Shown here piece after piece: positions 35,064 through 43,656 of a stretch of DNA of 64,000 bases. Source of the DNA: Paeniglutamicibacter quisquiliarum (GTDB lineage: Bacteria; Actinomycetota; Actinomycetes; Actinomycetales; Micrococcaceae); NCBI RefSeq assembly GCF_019084045.1, contig NZ_JAHRED010000007.1:186001-250000 (forward strand), written 5' to 3'. Position 1 is the first letter of the stretch. Each line of letters opens with the position of its first letter. The notes under the pieces are model-generated. The model did no database searches. It was not told where the DNA came from and saw only the letters and a program-made list of their open reading frames with translations. A program made the translations under genes and the position numbers.

Positions 35064-36842
35064 TCAGTTCCTCTGGTTTCGTGGATTTGCGGGTTCGGCC
35101 GTGGAGTCCGCCGGCGGCGCGGCCATCGCCCGTTTCCTGCGGCCTCCGGCGGAGGGCCGGCCGTAGACCAGCCACATGGTGGTCGCGGTGATCAGCATCA
35201 GCAGCACGGTGTAGACGAAGGTCAGCGCGGTGCCGTCGTTGAGCGTGTCCTCCGCGGTGGCGTTCTTGATGACGATGCCCAGCGGCTGGTACAGCGGGTG
35301 GGAGACGAACACCGCGGTGTCGTAGTCGTCGAGCAGGCTGTTGAAGTTGAGCGCGGCGATGGCCGCCGCGGTCGGCGCGACCACGGGCAGCAGCACCAGG
35401 CGGAAGGTGGTCAGCGGTCCGGCGCCGAGGATCGCCGCGGCCTCCTCGAGCTGGTCGGGGACCCCGGTGAACGCCGCCTTGAGCATGCGCAGGGTGAACG
35501 GGATCTTCAGGATCACGTAGGTGATGCCCAGCAGCGCCACGGTGCCGGTCAGCACCACGTTGCCCATGATCCAGCTGGCGTGGTCGTAGGCGATGACCAG
35601 CCCCAGGGCAATCAGCGTCGAGGGAAGGATCCACGGGATGTGCAGCACGAATTCGATGGCGGCGCTCACCTTGTTGCGGTACTTCTGCAGCAGGCGTGCG
35701 ACGAAGAGCATGCCGGCGACCACCGTGAGCGAGGCGAAGGCGCCGTAGCCGATCGAGACCAGGAAGGGCCAGAACGCCTGGTAGTCGGTGAACACCAATT
35801 CGTAGTTCGCCAGCGTGAAGCTCTCCCACGACAGGGTCCCGGAGCTGATCGCCGAGGCGCTGGTGAAGGAGAAGACCACGATCAGCAGCGGGGGCAGCAC
35901 GTACACGGCCAGCAGCAGGTAGGCGGCCGCGTGGACCGCGGCGTTGGCCCACCGGTTTTCGATCCGCTGCTTCTTCAGCGCCGCCGGGACCTTGGAGACG
36001 GCGAAGTAGGTGCCGCCCCTTTCCATCCGGTTCAGGATGCCCAGCAGGAGAATGGTGGAGATCCCGAGCACGATGGCCAGCGTGGCTGCCAGGTCGCGCG
36101 AGGACGGGGAGTTGGCGAAGGTCAGGATCATCGGCGTGATGGTCTGGAATTCGGTGCCGCCCAGCACCTGCGGCGCGGCCAGCGCGCCGAGCCCGCCCAG
36201 GAAGGTCAGGATGGTGATGGCGTAGAGCATCGGGCGGATGGTCGGCAGCACGATGGTGAGCAGCACCCGCCACGTGGAGGCGCCCATCATCCTGGCCGCC
36301 TCGATCGTCTGGAAGTCGACGCGTGCCAGCGCATTGGTCATGAACAGCAGGTGGTTGCCGGTGCCGGCGACGGTCATCACGAACACCACGGCCGCCATGC
36401 CGGTGAACCAGGCCCGGTCCATTTCCGGGAATGCGCCGGCCAGCAGGTTGGTCACGAAGCCCTGCTCGCCGTAGATGATCTTGTAGCCTGCAACCTGGAC
36501 GATGCCGCCGTAGATGAGCGTGGTCGCATAGCCCAGGTAGAGGAAGCGGGCTCCCCTGATGTCGAAGTACCGGGTGGCCAGCACGATGAAGACGCCGACC
36601 AGGTTGACCGTCACCGACAGCACCATGGCCAGGACGAAGCTGTTGCGCAGCGAGTCCATGGCACGCTGCGAGGAACCCAGCCTCTCGAGGGCGCGGAAGC
36701 TCGGCTTCCCGTCCGGTGCGAAGACCTCGCCCAGCAGCCGCAGGTTCGGCCACACCAGGAAGGCCGCCGAGAACCACAGCAGCACGGCGGCCACCACGAT
36801 GAACAGCGGGGAGCGCAACATCTTGCGCACCGAGGTGCTCAT
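35064..36842 (-). CDS. ABC transporter permease, two permease domains in one chain
   Basis: A 592-residue inner-membrane protein with about 12 hydrophobic segments and two binding-protein-dependent permease domains, as in AfuB/ThiP-type and 2-aminoethylphosphonate importers. Each domain carries its own EAA-type loop: in the first half near the segment EAARMMGASTWRVLLTIVLPTI, in the second half near EEAAAILGAGPLTTFRLVLLPVVAP. Its ATG overlaps the ATPase stop (ATGA) and the phosphodiesterase follows after one base. Confidence 0.9.
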   Translation of the reverse strand: MSTSVRKMLRSPLFIVVAAVLLWFSAAFLVWPNLRLLGEVFAPDGKPSFRALERLGSSQRAMDSLRNSFVLAMVLSVTVNLVGVFIVLATRYFDIRGARFLYLGYATTLIYGGIVQVAGYKIIYGEQGFVTNLLAGAFPEMDRAWFTGMAAVVFVMTVAGTGNHLLFMTNALARVDFQTIEAARMMGASTWRVLLTIVLPTIRPMLYAITILTFLGGLGALAAPQVLGGTEFQTITPMILTFANSPSSRDLAATLAIVLGISTILLLGILNRMERGGTYFAVSKVPAALKKQRIENRWANAAVHAAAYLLLAVYVLPPLLIVVFSFTSASAISSGTLSWESFTLANYELVFTDYQAFWPFLVSIGYGAFASLTVVAGMLFVARLLQKYRNKVSAAIEFVLHIPWILPSTLIALGLVIAYDHASWIMGNVVLTGTVALLGITYVILKIPFTLRMLKAAFTGVPDQLEEAAAILGAGPLTTFRLVLLPVVAPTAAAIAALNFNSLLDDYDTAVFVSHPLYQPLGIVIKNATAEDTLNDGTALTFVYTVLLMLITATTMWLVYGRPSAGGRRKRAMAAPPADSTAEPANPRNQRN

Positions 36843-37966
36843 CGGGAAGCCTCCGCGACCAATGGCGCGCTCGCTGTCCGTTGCGCCGCGGCCTCTTCGG
36901 TTTCGGCCCCCGCATCCCCGTACTGCAGCACGTCCGCCGGATCGATGCCCACGAGAACCGGGTCGCCCGCCGCGAAGCCGGGGTGCCCGGTTTCTTGGAG
37001 CATGCCCTTGACCACTCCCTGGTCGCGTCCTGCCAACTGGACCCGGTAGCTGCTGTAGACCCCGTGGTACTGGCGCGAGAGCACGGTGCCCGGCAGCATG
37101 AGCCGCGTGCCGTTCCCACGGACGACGTCGTCCGGGGTGTGCAGCCCCACCTTCTCCACGCGGAGGTACGACGGCGAGCGGGCGTCAAGTGCGCCCGCTT
37201 CTGCATTCTCGCGCGCGTGGCCGGCGAGGGCGGCAACGGTTCCGGCGGCAAGCCGGTTCACGTCGCCGATGAAGTTGCAGACAAACTCGGTGGCCGAGCG
37301 CATGTAGACCTCCTGCGGGGTTCCCACCTGCTCGATCCGGCCCTTGTTCATCACGGCGATCCGCGTGCTCATGGTCAGCGCCTCGTCCTGGTCGTGGGTG
37401 ACGTAGACGGTGGTGATGCCGAACTGCTCCTGCAACTCCTTCAGCTGGCCGCGCAACTGGTGGCGCAGCTTGGCATCCAGGTTGGACAGCGGCTCGTCGA
37501 GCAGCAGGATCTTGGGCCGCAGCACCAGGGCGCGGGCGATGGCGACGCGCTGCTGCTGGCCGCCGGACAGTTCGGTCACGCCCTTGCCCAGCTGATTGCC
37601 GTCCAGATCCACCGACGCGGCGATCTCGTCCACGCGCCGCGCGGTCTCTGCCTTGGACACACCCGAAACCTTCAGGCCGAAGCCGATGTTCTCGCGGACC
37701 GTCATGGTGGGGAACAGCGCATAGTTCTGGAAGACCATGCCGATCTGGCGGCGCTGGCTGGGCAGGTGGGTGACGCGCTTGCCGTCGATGTGGACATCTC
37801 CCGCGGTGGGGTCGATGAACCCGGCCAGGGTGCGCAGGGCGGTGGACTTGCCGCAGCCGGAGGGGCCGAGGAGGGTGAAGAACTCGCCTTCCTCGATTTT
37901 CAGGTTGAATTCGGGAAGCGCGTGGAAATCGTCGAAAACGACGTCGATGTTTTCATAGGTGATCAT
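36839..37966 (-). CDS. ABC transporter ATPase (spermidine/iron/phosphonate type)
   Basis: A 375-residue ATPase. Walker [10 protein letters not shown] near residue 35, Q-loop [11 protein letters not shown], signature LSGGQQQR, Walker [14 protein letters not shown] and H-loop [10 protein letters not shown] are complete. The C-terminal TOBE-like domain follows ([11 protein letters not shown]). ATG 37966 is chosen because the conserved [14 protein letters not shown] starts there; the longer frame adds 15 residues in a region with no ribosome site. It powers the double permease with which it overlaps. Confidence 0.93.
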   Translation of the reverse strand: MITYENIDVVFDDFHALPEFNLKIEEGEFFTLLGPSGCGKSTALRTLAGFIDPTAGDVHIDGKRVTHLPSQRRQIGMVFQNYALFPTMTVRENIGFGLKVSGVSKAETARRVDEIAASVDLDGNQLGKGVTELSGGQQQRVAIARALVLRPKILLLDEPLSNLDAKLRHQLRGQLKELQEQFGITTVYVTHDQDEALTMSTRIAVMNKGRIEQVGTPQEVYMRSATEFVCNFIGDVNRLAAGTVAALAGHARENAEAGALDARSPSYLRVEKVGLHTPDDVVRGNGTRLMLPGTVLSRQYHGVYSSYRVQLAGRDQGVVKGMLQETGHPGFAAGDPVLVGIDPADVLQYGDAGAETEEAAAQRTASAPLVAEASR

Positions 37967-38029
37967 GGCGTTTGCCCTGTCCTCTGAAGTGCCCGGGGTT
38001 CCCCCGGGCACCCCGATTGCGGGACCTTC

Positions 38030-39109
38030 CTACTTCCGGTACTCGAGTTCGATCTTTTCGACCCAGGCGTCGATGTTTTCGGCAACCAGCGCCCAGTCGA
38101 TGTCCTGCGGGGTGAAGGCGTCGGTCTGGGCGATGGCCTGCTGGTCCGCGTTCGCGACGGCCTTGGTGTTGGTCGGCGCGGTGAAGAACTCGTTGGACCA
38201 GTCTGTCTGGACCTTGGCGCTGCCGAACCAGTCGATGAAGTCCTGCGCTTCAGCGGCCTGGTCGGTGCCCTTGACCATTGCCACATGCTGGACGGAGAAC
38301 GGCACGCCGATTTCCGGCTGGACTGCCGTGGTCTTGAGGCCGTACTCGGCCTCGCGGCTGTTCTTGCCAGCCAGCCACATCTGGCCGGCGTCGACCGTGC
38401 CGGCCTTCATCCGTGCGTACAGGTCCTCGCCCTTGACCGCGGTGTTGCCGTGTTCGAAGTAGGCAGCCATCTGGTCCCAGCCCTCCTGGCTGATGCCGAG
38501 CTCGCCCTTCGGATCGGCGTAGCGGGCCAGGATGCCGGCGTAGACCATCTGCGTGGTTGCTCCTGTCGAAGCCAGCGGCACCTCGTAGCGGCCCTTGAAC
38601 TCGTCCTTGGTCCAGAGCTCGGTCCAGTCCTTCGGTGCGTCGGCCGGCTTGTACGCGGCATCGTTGACGACCAGCATGATCGGCTCGCGGACGATCGGCC
38701 AGAACGTCTTGCCCTCTTCATCGCCCATCGCGGCGTCGACCTCGCCGGACCAGGCCGGGGTGTAGGGCTCGAGCACGTCCTGGGCCTTGAGCTTCTCGAA
38801 GTACACGTTGTTCATCCCGAAGGTCACGTCGGCGATCGGGTTGTTCTTCTCGGCGCTGAGTCGGTTCATGACATCGCCGCCGCCGAGGTCGACCAGCTCC
38901 ACGTCGAAGCCGGCCTCGGCGGCCCGGGCCTTCAGCCAGTCGCCGCGTCCGTCTGAGACGGAGTTGCTGTAGACCACCAGGGTGTCACTGTTTTCCCCCG
39001 CCGAGGCCGAGTCGGACCCCGGGGCGCAGGCGGTCAGCAGGATCGATCCGGCGACCAGGGCGGACGCCGCGGTGAGGATGCGGTGTTTGGTGAATGGTCG
39101 AACATTCAT
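38030..39109 (-). CDS. ABC transporter solute-binding lipoprotein
   Basis: A 359-residue periplasm-side binding protein of the Fe(III)/thiamine/2-aminoethylphosphonate fold. The signal peptide ends in the lipobox LLTAC (cysteine about residue 25), so it is a membrane-anchored lipoprotein. It continues with LVVYSNSVSDGRGDWLKARAAEAGF, typical of this group. The gene opens the operon, and a GGAG site precedes the ATG at 39109. Operator palindromes lie 45-130 bases upstream. Because two glycerophosphodiesterases flank the importer, the ligand is probably a phosphodiester or phosphorylated polyol. Confidence 0.92.
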   Translation of the reverse strand: MNVRPFTKHRILTAASALVAGSILLTACAPGSDSASAGENSDTLVVYSNSVSDGRGDWLKARAAEAGFDVELVDLGGGDVMNRLSAEKNNPIADVTFGMNNVYFEKLKAQDVLEPYTPAWSGEVDAAMGDEEGKTFWPIVREPIMLVVNDAAYKPADAPKDWTELWTKDEFKGRYEVPLASTGATTQMVYAGILARYADPKGELGISQEGWDQMAAYFEHGNTAVKGEDLYARMKAGTVDAGQMWLAGKNSREAEYGLKTTAVQPEIGVPFSVQHVAMVKGTDQAAEAQDFIDWFGSAKVQTDWSNEFFTAPTNTKAVANADQQAIAQTDAFTPQDIDWALVAENIDAWVEKIELEYRK

Positions 39110-39155
39110 GGGGTTGCTCCGACTTCTTGGGCTCGATGGATGTATGCACAGTTGG

Positions 39156-39173
39156 AATGAACGCGCGATCATT
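39156..39173. promoter_or_regulatory. LacI-type operator, copy 1 (one mismatch)
   Basis: AATGAACGCGCGATCATT, one base away from the perfect palindrome 65 bases to its right. The central CGCG is typical of LacI-family sites. It lies 47 bases upstream of the binding-protein ATG (minus strand). Confidence 0.65.
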
Positions 39174-39220
39174 CATGAGCTGACTTTTCTCCGCACCATA
39201 CTATTTGTGGGATGCATCCG

Positions 39221-39238
39221 AATGAACGCGCGTTCATT
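39221..39238. promoter_or_regulatory. LacI-type operator, copy 2 (perfect 18-base palindrome)
   Basis: AATGAACGCGCGTTCATT is its own reverse complement. Together with the copy at 39156 it sits in the 276-base divergent region between the importer operon and the secreted phosphodiesterase. A 65-base spacing (about six turns) would suit looping by a tetrameric LacI-type repressor. Confidence 0.7.
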
Positions 39239-39385
39239 ACCCAGTGTGCAGGCAGTGTTCAACCGGGCGGTCAATATTGGGTGAACCGGAAATGAACAGC
39301 GTGCCGAAAGGACTATTGCCTCCGTCACCTGTCGCTAGGCTGGGATCGACTTCTCTCCGCTCCGCACCTCATAGGAGCGATTCCG

Positions 39386-40801
39386 ATGAATCACCGCACT
39401 CTGACCGCAACCGCTTGCCTCTTGTTGGCGCCCCTCGGGTTGGGCCTCGCCGCACCGGCTCTTGCAGCATCCTCCCCCGGCGCGGGATCGGACACCAACC
39501 TGTCCTTCGGGCAAATCAAGAACGAACTGGCGAACCATTCGCCGTCCGCCAAGCTGCTGGTGGCCGCCCACCGTGGCCAGTGGCGCGAAGCCCCGGAGAA
39601 TTCCCTCGCAGCCATCGACCTGGCCATCCAGGACGGGGCCGAGATCGTGGAGATCGACGTACGCCTGACCAGCGACGGCGTGCCGGTCCTGATGCATGAC
39701 ACGACCGTGGAGCGCACCACGGACGGCAAGGGCCGCGTGGACGAAATGACCCTGGCCGAGATCAAGCAGTTGCACCTGCGCGAGGGCCTGGGCAGCAAGG
39801 CGGCCGCCGTCACCAGCCACACCGTGCCGACCCTCGAGGAGGCCATGGCCGTGGTGAAGAACCGGGCCATGGTGAACCTGGACAAGGGCTGGGACTACCG
39901 CGAACAGATCCTGCCGGTCCTCGAGGCGACCGGGACCGTTGACCACGGCATCTTCAAGGGCAGCCCCACCGTCGACGCAGCCGAGGAATTCATGGCCCGC
40001 GACGGCAGGATCCAGTACATGCACATCGTGAACGACGCCACGGCCGGGCAAGCCTTCGCCTTCGAAGGCCGGCAGCCCGTGGCGGTGGAGGTCGTCTTCG
40101 ATTCCGTCTCCGATGCCCAGGCCCAGCCCGCCTACCTGGAAAAGCTGGCCGGCCAGAGCCGCGTGTGGGTCAACTCCATGTGGAACTCGCTGGCGGCGGG
40201 GAACACCGACGAAGCCGCACTCCGGCAGGATCCCGCGCTCGGCTGGGACAACCTCGTCACCAACTACCGCGCCACGATGATCCAGACGGACAACGTGGAG
40301 ACCCTCGACTACTGGCGCGATGGCGGAGCCCTCAAGCTGTGGGACCGGCAGCCGGGGACCAACACCGTCCGCGTCCAGGCCGAGGACTTCCTCAGCGGAG
40401 CCGACAACTACGGCGAAACCGACGAGAACAAGTGCCTCGAGCGGACCCTGCGCCCGACCGAGAGCGTCGACGCCTGCAACTTGGATGGCGCCAACATCCT
40501 CCAGTACATCCGCGACGGCGAATGGTTGACCTACGAAGTCGACATCACCACGCCGGGCCTCTACACCGTTTCAGGACGCGTTTCCTCCGACGTCGAACCC
40601 GCCGGCACCGTCGCGCTGGACTGGGGATCCTCCCGGGAGGAACCGGTCGCCATCAAGAACACGACGCACAACCGGAACTTCGAACGCCAGGAATGGGACC
40701 AGCGCTACCTTGAACGCGGAACCCACCGCTTCAGCCTGCACTTCACGGCACCGGATTACGTTTCCCTCGACTACATCCAGTTTGACCGCGCCATCGGGTG
40801 A
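39386..40801 (+). CDS. Secreted glycerophosphodiester phosphodiesterase with C-terminal carbohydrate-binding module
   Basis: A 471-residue protein. A Sec signal peptide (residues 1-28, cleavage probably after PALA) is followed by a GDPD barrel at about 55-310 with AAHRGQWREAPENSL, AEIVEIDVRLTSDGVPVLMHD and ERTTDGKG as its active-site segments. Residues 325-471 form a beta-sandwich module of the CBM6/CBM35 type starting VRVQAEDF and ending DYIQFDRA. It would act outside the cell on phosphodiesters bound to a polysaccharide or teichoic-type polymer (inference). RBS AGGAG precedes ATG 39386. It is divergent from the importer operon and shares its operators. Confidence 0.9.
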   Translation: MNHRTLTATACLLLAPLGLGLAAPALAASSPGAGSDTNLSFGQIKNELANHSPSAKLLVAAHRGQWREAPENSLAAIDLAIQDGAEIVEIDVRLTSDGVPVLMHDTTVERTTDGKGRVDEMTLAEIKQLHLREGLGSKAAAVTSHTVPTLEEAMAVVKNRAMVNLDKGWDYREQILPVLEATGTVDHGIFKGSPTVDAAEEFMARDGRIQYMHIVNDATAGQAFAFEGRQPVAVEVVFDSVSDAQAQPAYLEKLAGQSRVWVNSMWNSLAAGNTDEAALRQDPALGWDNLVTNYRATMIQTDNVETLDYWRDGGALKLWDRQPGTNTVRVQAEDFLSGADNYGETDENKCLERTLRPTESVDACNLDGANILQYIRDGEWLTYEVDITTPGLYTVSGRVSSDVEPAGTVALDWGSSREEPVAIKNTTHNRNFERQEWDQRYLERGTHRFSLHFTAPDYVSLDYIQFDRAIG

Positions 40802-40858
40802 CGCCCGGGGCCCGGTTAGGACAAGCGCCGGGAACCATGCCTAGGCCGACCACGGGAT

Positions 40859-40899
40859 AAGGCGGCGTCCACCGGGATGATCCCGTTGGACGCCGCCTT
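40859..40899. terminator. Bidirectional hairpin terminator
   Basis: A 13-base perfect stem (40859-40871 with 40887-40899), enclosing a second five-base stem CGGGA/TCCCG. It lies between the convergent secreted phosphodiesterase and the FadR-type regulator. AAGG and CCTTT flank the stem, giving T-like ends both ways. Confidence 0.75.
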
Positions 40900-40976
40900 T
40901 CCCGACCAACCAATGTCGTGTCGGACCTGTTCCCGTCCACGTGGGGACTGATCCGGTTTCGCAACGTGCTGCGTTC

Positions 40977-41639
40977 CTAGGTCGTGACCAGCACATTGGC
41001 AGCGGAGTCCATGTGCTCCTTGATGACCGTGGCCGCAAGCCCGGCGTCGGCTGAGGCTATGGCATCGACAATCTCTGCATGCCGCTTCACGTTCATGTTC
41101 TTGATGCCGCGCTCGGTGCCGCCCCACATGATCGACATACGGATGCTGCCCTCGAGTTGTTCCCATGAGTGCAACAGGGGCTCGTTGCCTGTGAGCCGGC
41201 ACAGGACACGATGGAATTCGAGGTCGGCTTCGATCCCGCGCTCTATCCCGTGTCCGGCTTCGGCCCCCATGTGCTTCAGCGAGGCCTGCAACTGCGCGAC
41301 TGCGTCGCTCCGGTCTTCAAGGGTGCAAAGCTGCTGTGCGGCGAGGGTCTCCAGTGCCGCCCGCACGGCGAAGATGTCCCGGATCTCCTTGGCGTCGAGG
41401 TTTCGCACGGAGAGCCTGCCCCGCGCCCCGGCGGAGACCAGGCCTTCCTGCTGGAGCTGACGCAACGCCTCTCGCAGCGTGCCCCGGCTGATGTTGAGCA
41501 TCTCGGAGAGCTCGGTTTCCACCAGGTGCTTGCCCGGTGGGATCTCCCCGGTGGTGATCGCCCGGCGCAGGGCAGTGAGCGCCTGCTGCCTCAGGCTGGT
41601 CTTTTCGAGCCCCAGCAAGGACACTGCTTCCACGCCCAT
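40977..41639 (-). CDS. GntR-family (FadR subfamily) transcriptional regulator
   Basis: A 220-residue protein. The GntR winged helix is in residues 10-75 (LRQQALTALRRAITTGEIPPGKHL, then ELSEMLNISRGTLREALRQLQQEGLV) and the all-helical FCD ligand domain is in 85-215 with FHRVLCRLTGN and the final KRHAEIVDAIASAD, where Asp/His residues usually bind a metal. ATG 41639. A TGTCAACGGTCAAC element lies 22-36 bases upstream, and repeats of it fill the promoter region at 45046-45149. The regulator therefore probably controls itself and the transketolase/dehydrogenase genes. Confidence 0.9.
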   Translation of the reverse strand: MGVEAVSLLGLEKTSLRQQALTALRRAITTGEIPPGKHLVETELSEMLNISRGTLREALRQLQQEGLVSAGARGRLSVRNLDAKEIRDIFAVRAALETLAAQQLCTLEDRSDAVAQLQASLKHMGAEAGHGIERGIEADLEFHRVLCRLTGNEPLLHSWEQLEGSIRMSIMWGGTERGIKNMNVKRHAEIVDAIASADAGLAATVIKEHMDSAANVLVTT

Positions 41640-41661
41640 GGTTTCCTGCTTCCTCTGGTCT

Positions 41662-41675
41662 TGTCAACGGTCAAC
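41662..41675. promoter_or_regulatory. FadR-type operator upstream of the regulator
   Basis: TGTCAACGGTCAAC, the same 14-base form as the sites at 45046 and 45098 apart from one base. It lies in the promoter of the GntR/FadR gene, suggesting autoregulation. Confidence 0.65.
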
Positions 41676-41744
41676 ATCTACACGTTATCCTCCGATCCTA
41701 GCCCCTCATGCGTCATCCGCGGCATGAGGGGCCCGGAGCCCTGC

Positions 41745-42737
41745 CTAGAGTTCGCCCAAGACCTTCTCCACGATCCGCGCAACCGAAAGTCCATAGCGCT
41801 CATGCAGCGTGGGCAGGGCGCCGGCATGCAGGAATTCGTCCGGCAGGGCGATGGGAACCACGCGCTTGTTGATGCCCGAGTGCACCACCGCGGAGGCCAC
41901 GGTTTCGAACAACCCGCCGACGACCGAATGGTTCTCCAAGGTCACCGCCAGCCTGTCGGTGTTCAGTTCGCGCAACACGGTTTCGCTGTCGAACGGCTTG
42001 ATCGTCGGGGCGTGGACGACCGCGACATCGACGTGGTGCTTTGCCAGTTCCTTGGCGGCAGCCAGCGCCCTCATGGTCATCAATCCGCTGGAGACGAAGA
42101 CGACGTCGGCACCGCCGCGCAGGACCTTCGCCTTGCCCAGTTCAAAGGTGTAGTCGTATTCGTCAAGAACCGTCGGCACGTTGCCTCGCAGCAGCCGCAG
42201 GTAGGTGGGACCGCCACTCGCCGCGAGCTGCGGCACGGCCTGTTCAATGTCCAGGGAGTCGCACGGGTCAACGATGGTCAGGTTGGGCATGCCGCGGAAG
42301 ATCGCCATGTCCTCGGTGGCCTGGTGGCTGGGACCGTAGCCGGTGGTGAGACCGGGCAGGCCGCCGACCACGTTGACATTGAGGTTCGGCTCGGCGGCGT
42401 CCAGACAAAGGAAGTCGTAGGCGCGACGGGCGGCAAAAACCGAATAGGTGGAGGCGAACGGCACGAGGCCGGTCTGGGCCATGCCGGCGGCCGCGCCCAG
42501 GAGAAGCTGTTCGGCCATGCCCATCTGGAAGAACCGCTCGGGAAATGCCTTGGCGAAGATGTGCATGTCGGTGTACTTGCCCAGGTCGGCCGTGAGTCCG
42601 ACGATCGCCGGGTTTTCCTCTGCCGCCCTCACCAGGGCATGCCCGAATGGGGCGGGCGCAGTTTTCTGGCCGGGGTCTGCAAAGGAAGCAATCATGGCCG
42701 ATGTTTTCAGACGGGCCTTCACGGGGGTCGTGGTCAT
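41745..42737 (-). CDS. Transketolase C-terminal subunit
   Basis: A 330-residue subunit with the pyrimidine-binding and C-terminal domains of a split transketolase. The catalytic-glutamate region is RFFQMGMAEQLLLGAAAGMA near residue 85, matching GIAEQNMVGIAAG in DXS/TK proteins. The rest shows the expected APSHQATEDMA and VVHAPTIKPFD segments. ATG 42737 overlaps the stop of the N-terminal subunit (ATGA). It forms the active site with the N-terminal subunit. Confidence 0.93.
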   Translation of the reverse strand: MTTTPVKARLKTSAMIASFADPGQKTAPAPFGHALVRAAEENPAIVGLTADLGKYTDMHIFAKAFPERFFQMGMAEQLLLGAAAGMAQTGLVPFASTYSVFAARRAYDFLCLDAAEPNLNVNVVGGLPGLTTGYGPSHQATEDMAIFRGMPNLTIVDPCDSLDIEQAVPQLAASGGPTYLRLLRGNVPTVLDEYDYTFELGKAKVLRGGADVVFVSSGLMTMRALAAAKELAKHHVDVAVVHAPTIKPFDSETVLRELNTDRLAVTLENHSVVGGLFETVASAVVHSGINKRVVPIALPDEFLHAGALPTLHERYGLSVARIVEKVLGEL

Positions 42738-43621
42738 TTGGTTGCTCCTTCGTGTCCCGCGGTGAGTTGCTCGCGGCAGATTTTCCATTCATGTTCGTCG
42801 ATGCGCATGAAGTGCGCCTTTTCCCGTTCCTCCAGCAGCGGGACGCCGCGGCCAACGCGGGTGTCGCACAGGATGACCGATGGCCGGGCGTCGGGTTCTG
42901 CCTCTTTCGCGACGGCGTCGAATGCCGCCAGGAGCTGGCCGACATCGTTGCCGTCCACGCGCTGGACGTGCCAGCCGTTGGCGGCCCACTTGTCGGCCAC
43001 CGGTTCGGTTCGCAGGACGGTGTCGGTCTTGCCGTCGGCCTGGAGCGCATTGATGTCCACCAAGACGGTGAGGTTCCCCAGTCCGTGGTGGTGGGCGCCC
43101 ATGGCGGCCTCCCAGGTGGACCCCTCGTCGAGCTCGCCGTCGGACATGAAGTTGATGACCCGGGATGTGGATCCCTGGTGCCGCAGGCCCAATGCCGTGC
43201 CGATGGCGATCGGCAGCCCGTGTCCGAGCGATCCCCCGGAGATCTCCATGCCCGGGGTGTAGGTGGCCATCCCCGACATGGGTAGCCGCGAGTCGTCCGA
43301 TCCGTACGTCTCGAGTTCCTCGATCGGGACGATGCCGGCCTGCGCCAGGGCCGCGTAGTGTCCGATGGCGTAGTGCCCGGTGGACAGCAGGAACCGGTCG
43401 CGCCCGTCCCAGTCAGGGTCCTCGGGCCGGTAGACAAGCTGGTCGGCATAGACCGCGGCGAACATGTCGGCGGCGCCCAGGGCCTGACCGACGTATCCCT
43501 GCCCCTGCACTTCCCCCATGTTGAGGGCGTGGTGCCGCATCCGGTAGGCGAAGTCCTCGACCATGCGGTGGCGCTCGGCCGCGCCGGTCCCCGCGGTGGC
43601 GGTGAGTGTTGTGGTGGTCAT
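42734..43621 (-). CDS. Transketolase N-terminal subunit
   Basis: A 295-residue thiamine diphosphate-binding subunit. The TPP/Mg motif runs from SDGELDEGSTWEA to the N in VLVDINALQADG, and STGHYAIGHYAAL is near residue 80. Transketolases transfer two-carbon ketol groups. Split, operon-encoded pairs are usually dedicated to a catabolic pathway rather than to the pentose phosphate pathway. ATG 43621. The partner overlaps downstream and the MHS permease lies 35 bases upstream. Confidence 0.93.
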   Translation of the reverse strand: MTTTTLTATAGTGAAERHRMVEDFAYRMRHHALNMGEVQGQGYVGQALGAADMFAAVYADQLVYRPEDPDWDGRDRFLLSTGHYAIGHYAALAQAGIVPIEELETYGSDDSRLPMSGMATYTPGMEISGGSLGHGLPIAIGTALGLRHQGSTSRVINFMSDGELDEGSTWEAAMGAHHHGLGNLTVLVDINALQADGKTDTVLRTEPVADKWAANGWHVQRVDGNDVGQLLAAFDAVAKEAEPDARPSVILCDTRVGRGVPLLEEREKAHFMRIDEHEWKICREQLTAGHEGATK

Positions 43622-43656
43622 CGTTGCTGGTCCTTTGGTTGCTGGAGTGCCCCGGT

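Noticed and set aside
34555-37251. An 898-residue minus-strand frame across the permease and ATPase genes
   Set aside because: It is one frame off three well-supported genes and is full of Arg/Pro/Gly, as expected for a shadow in GC-rich DNA.
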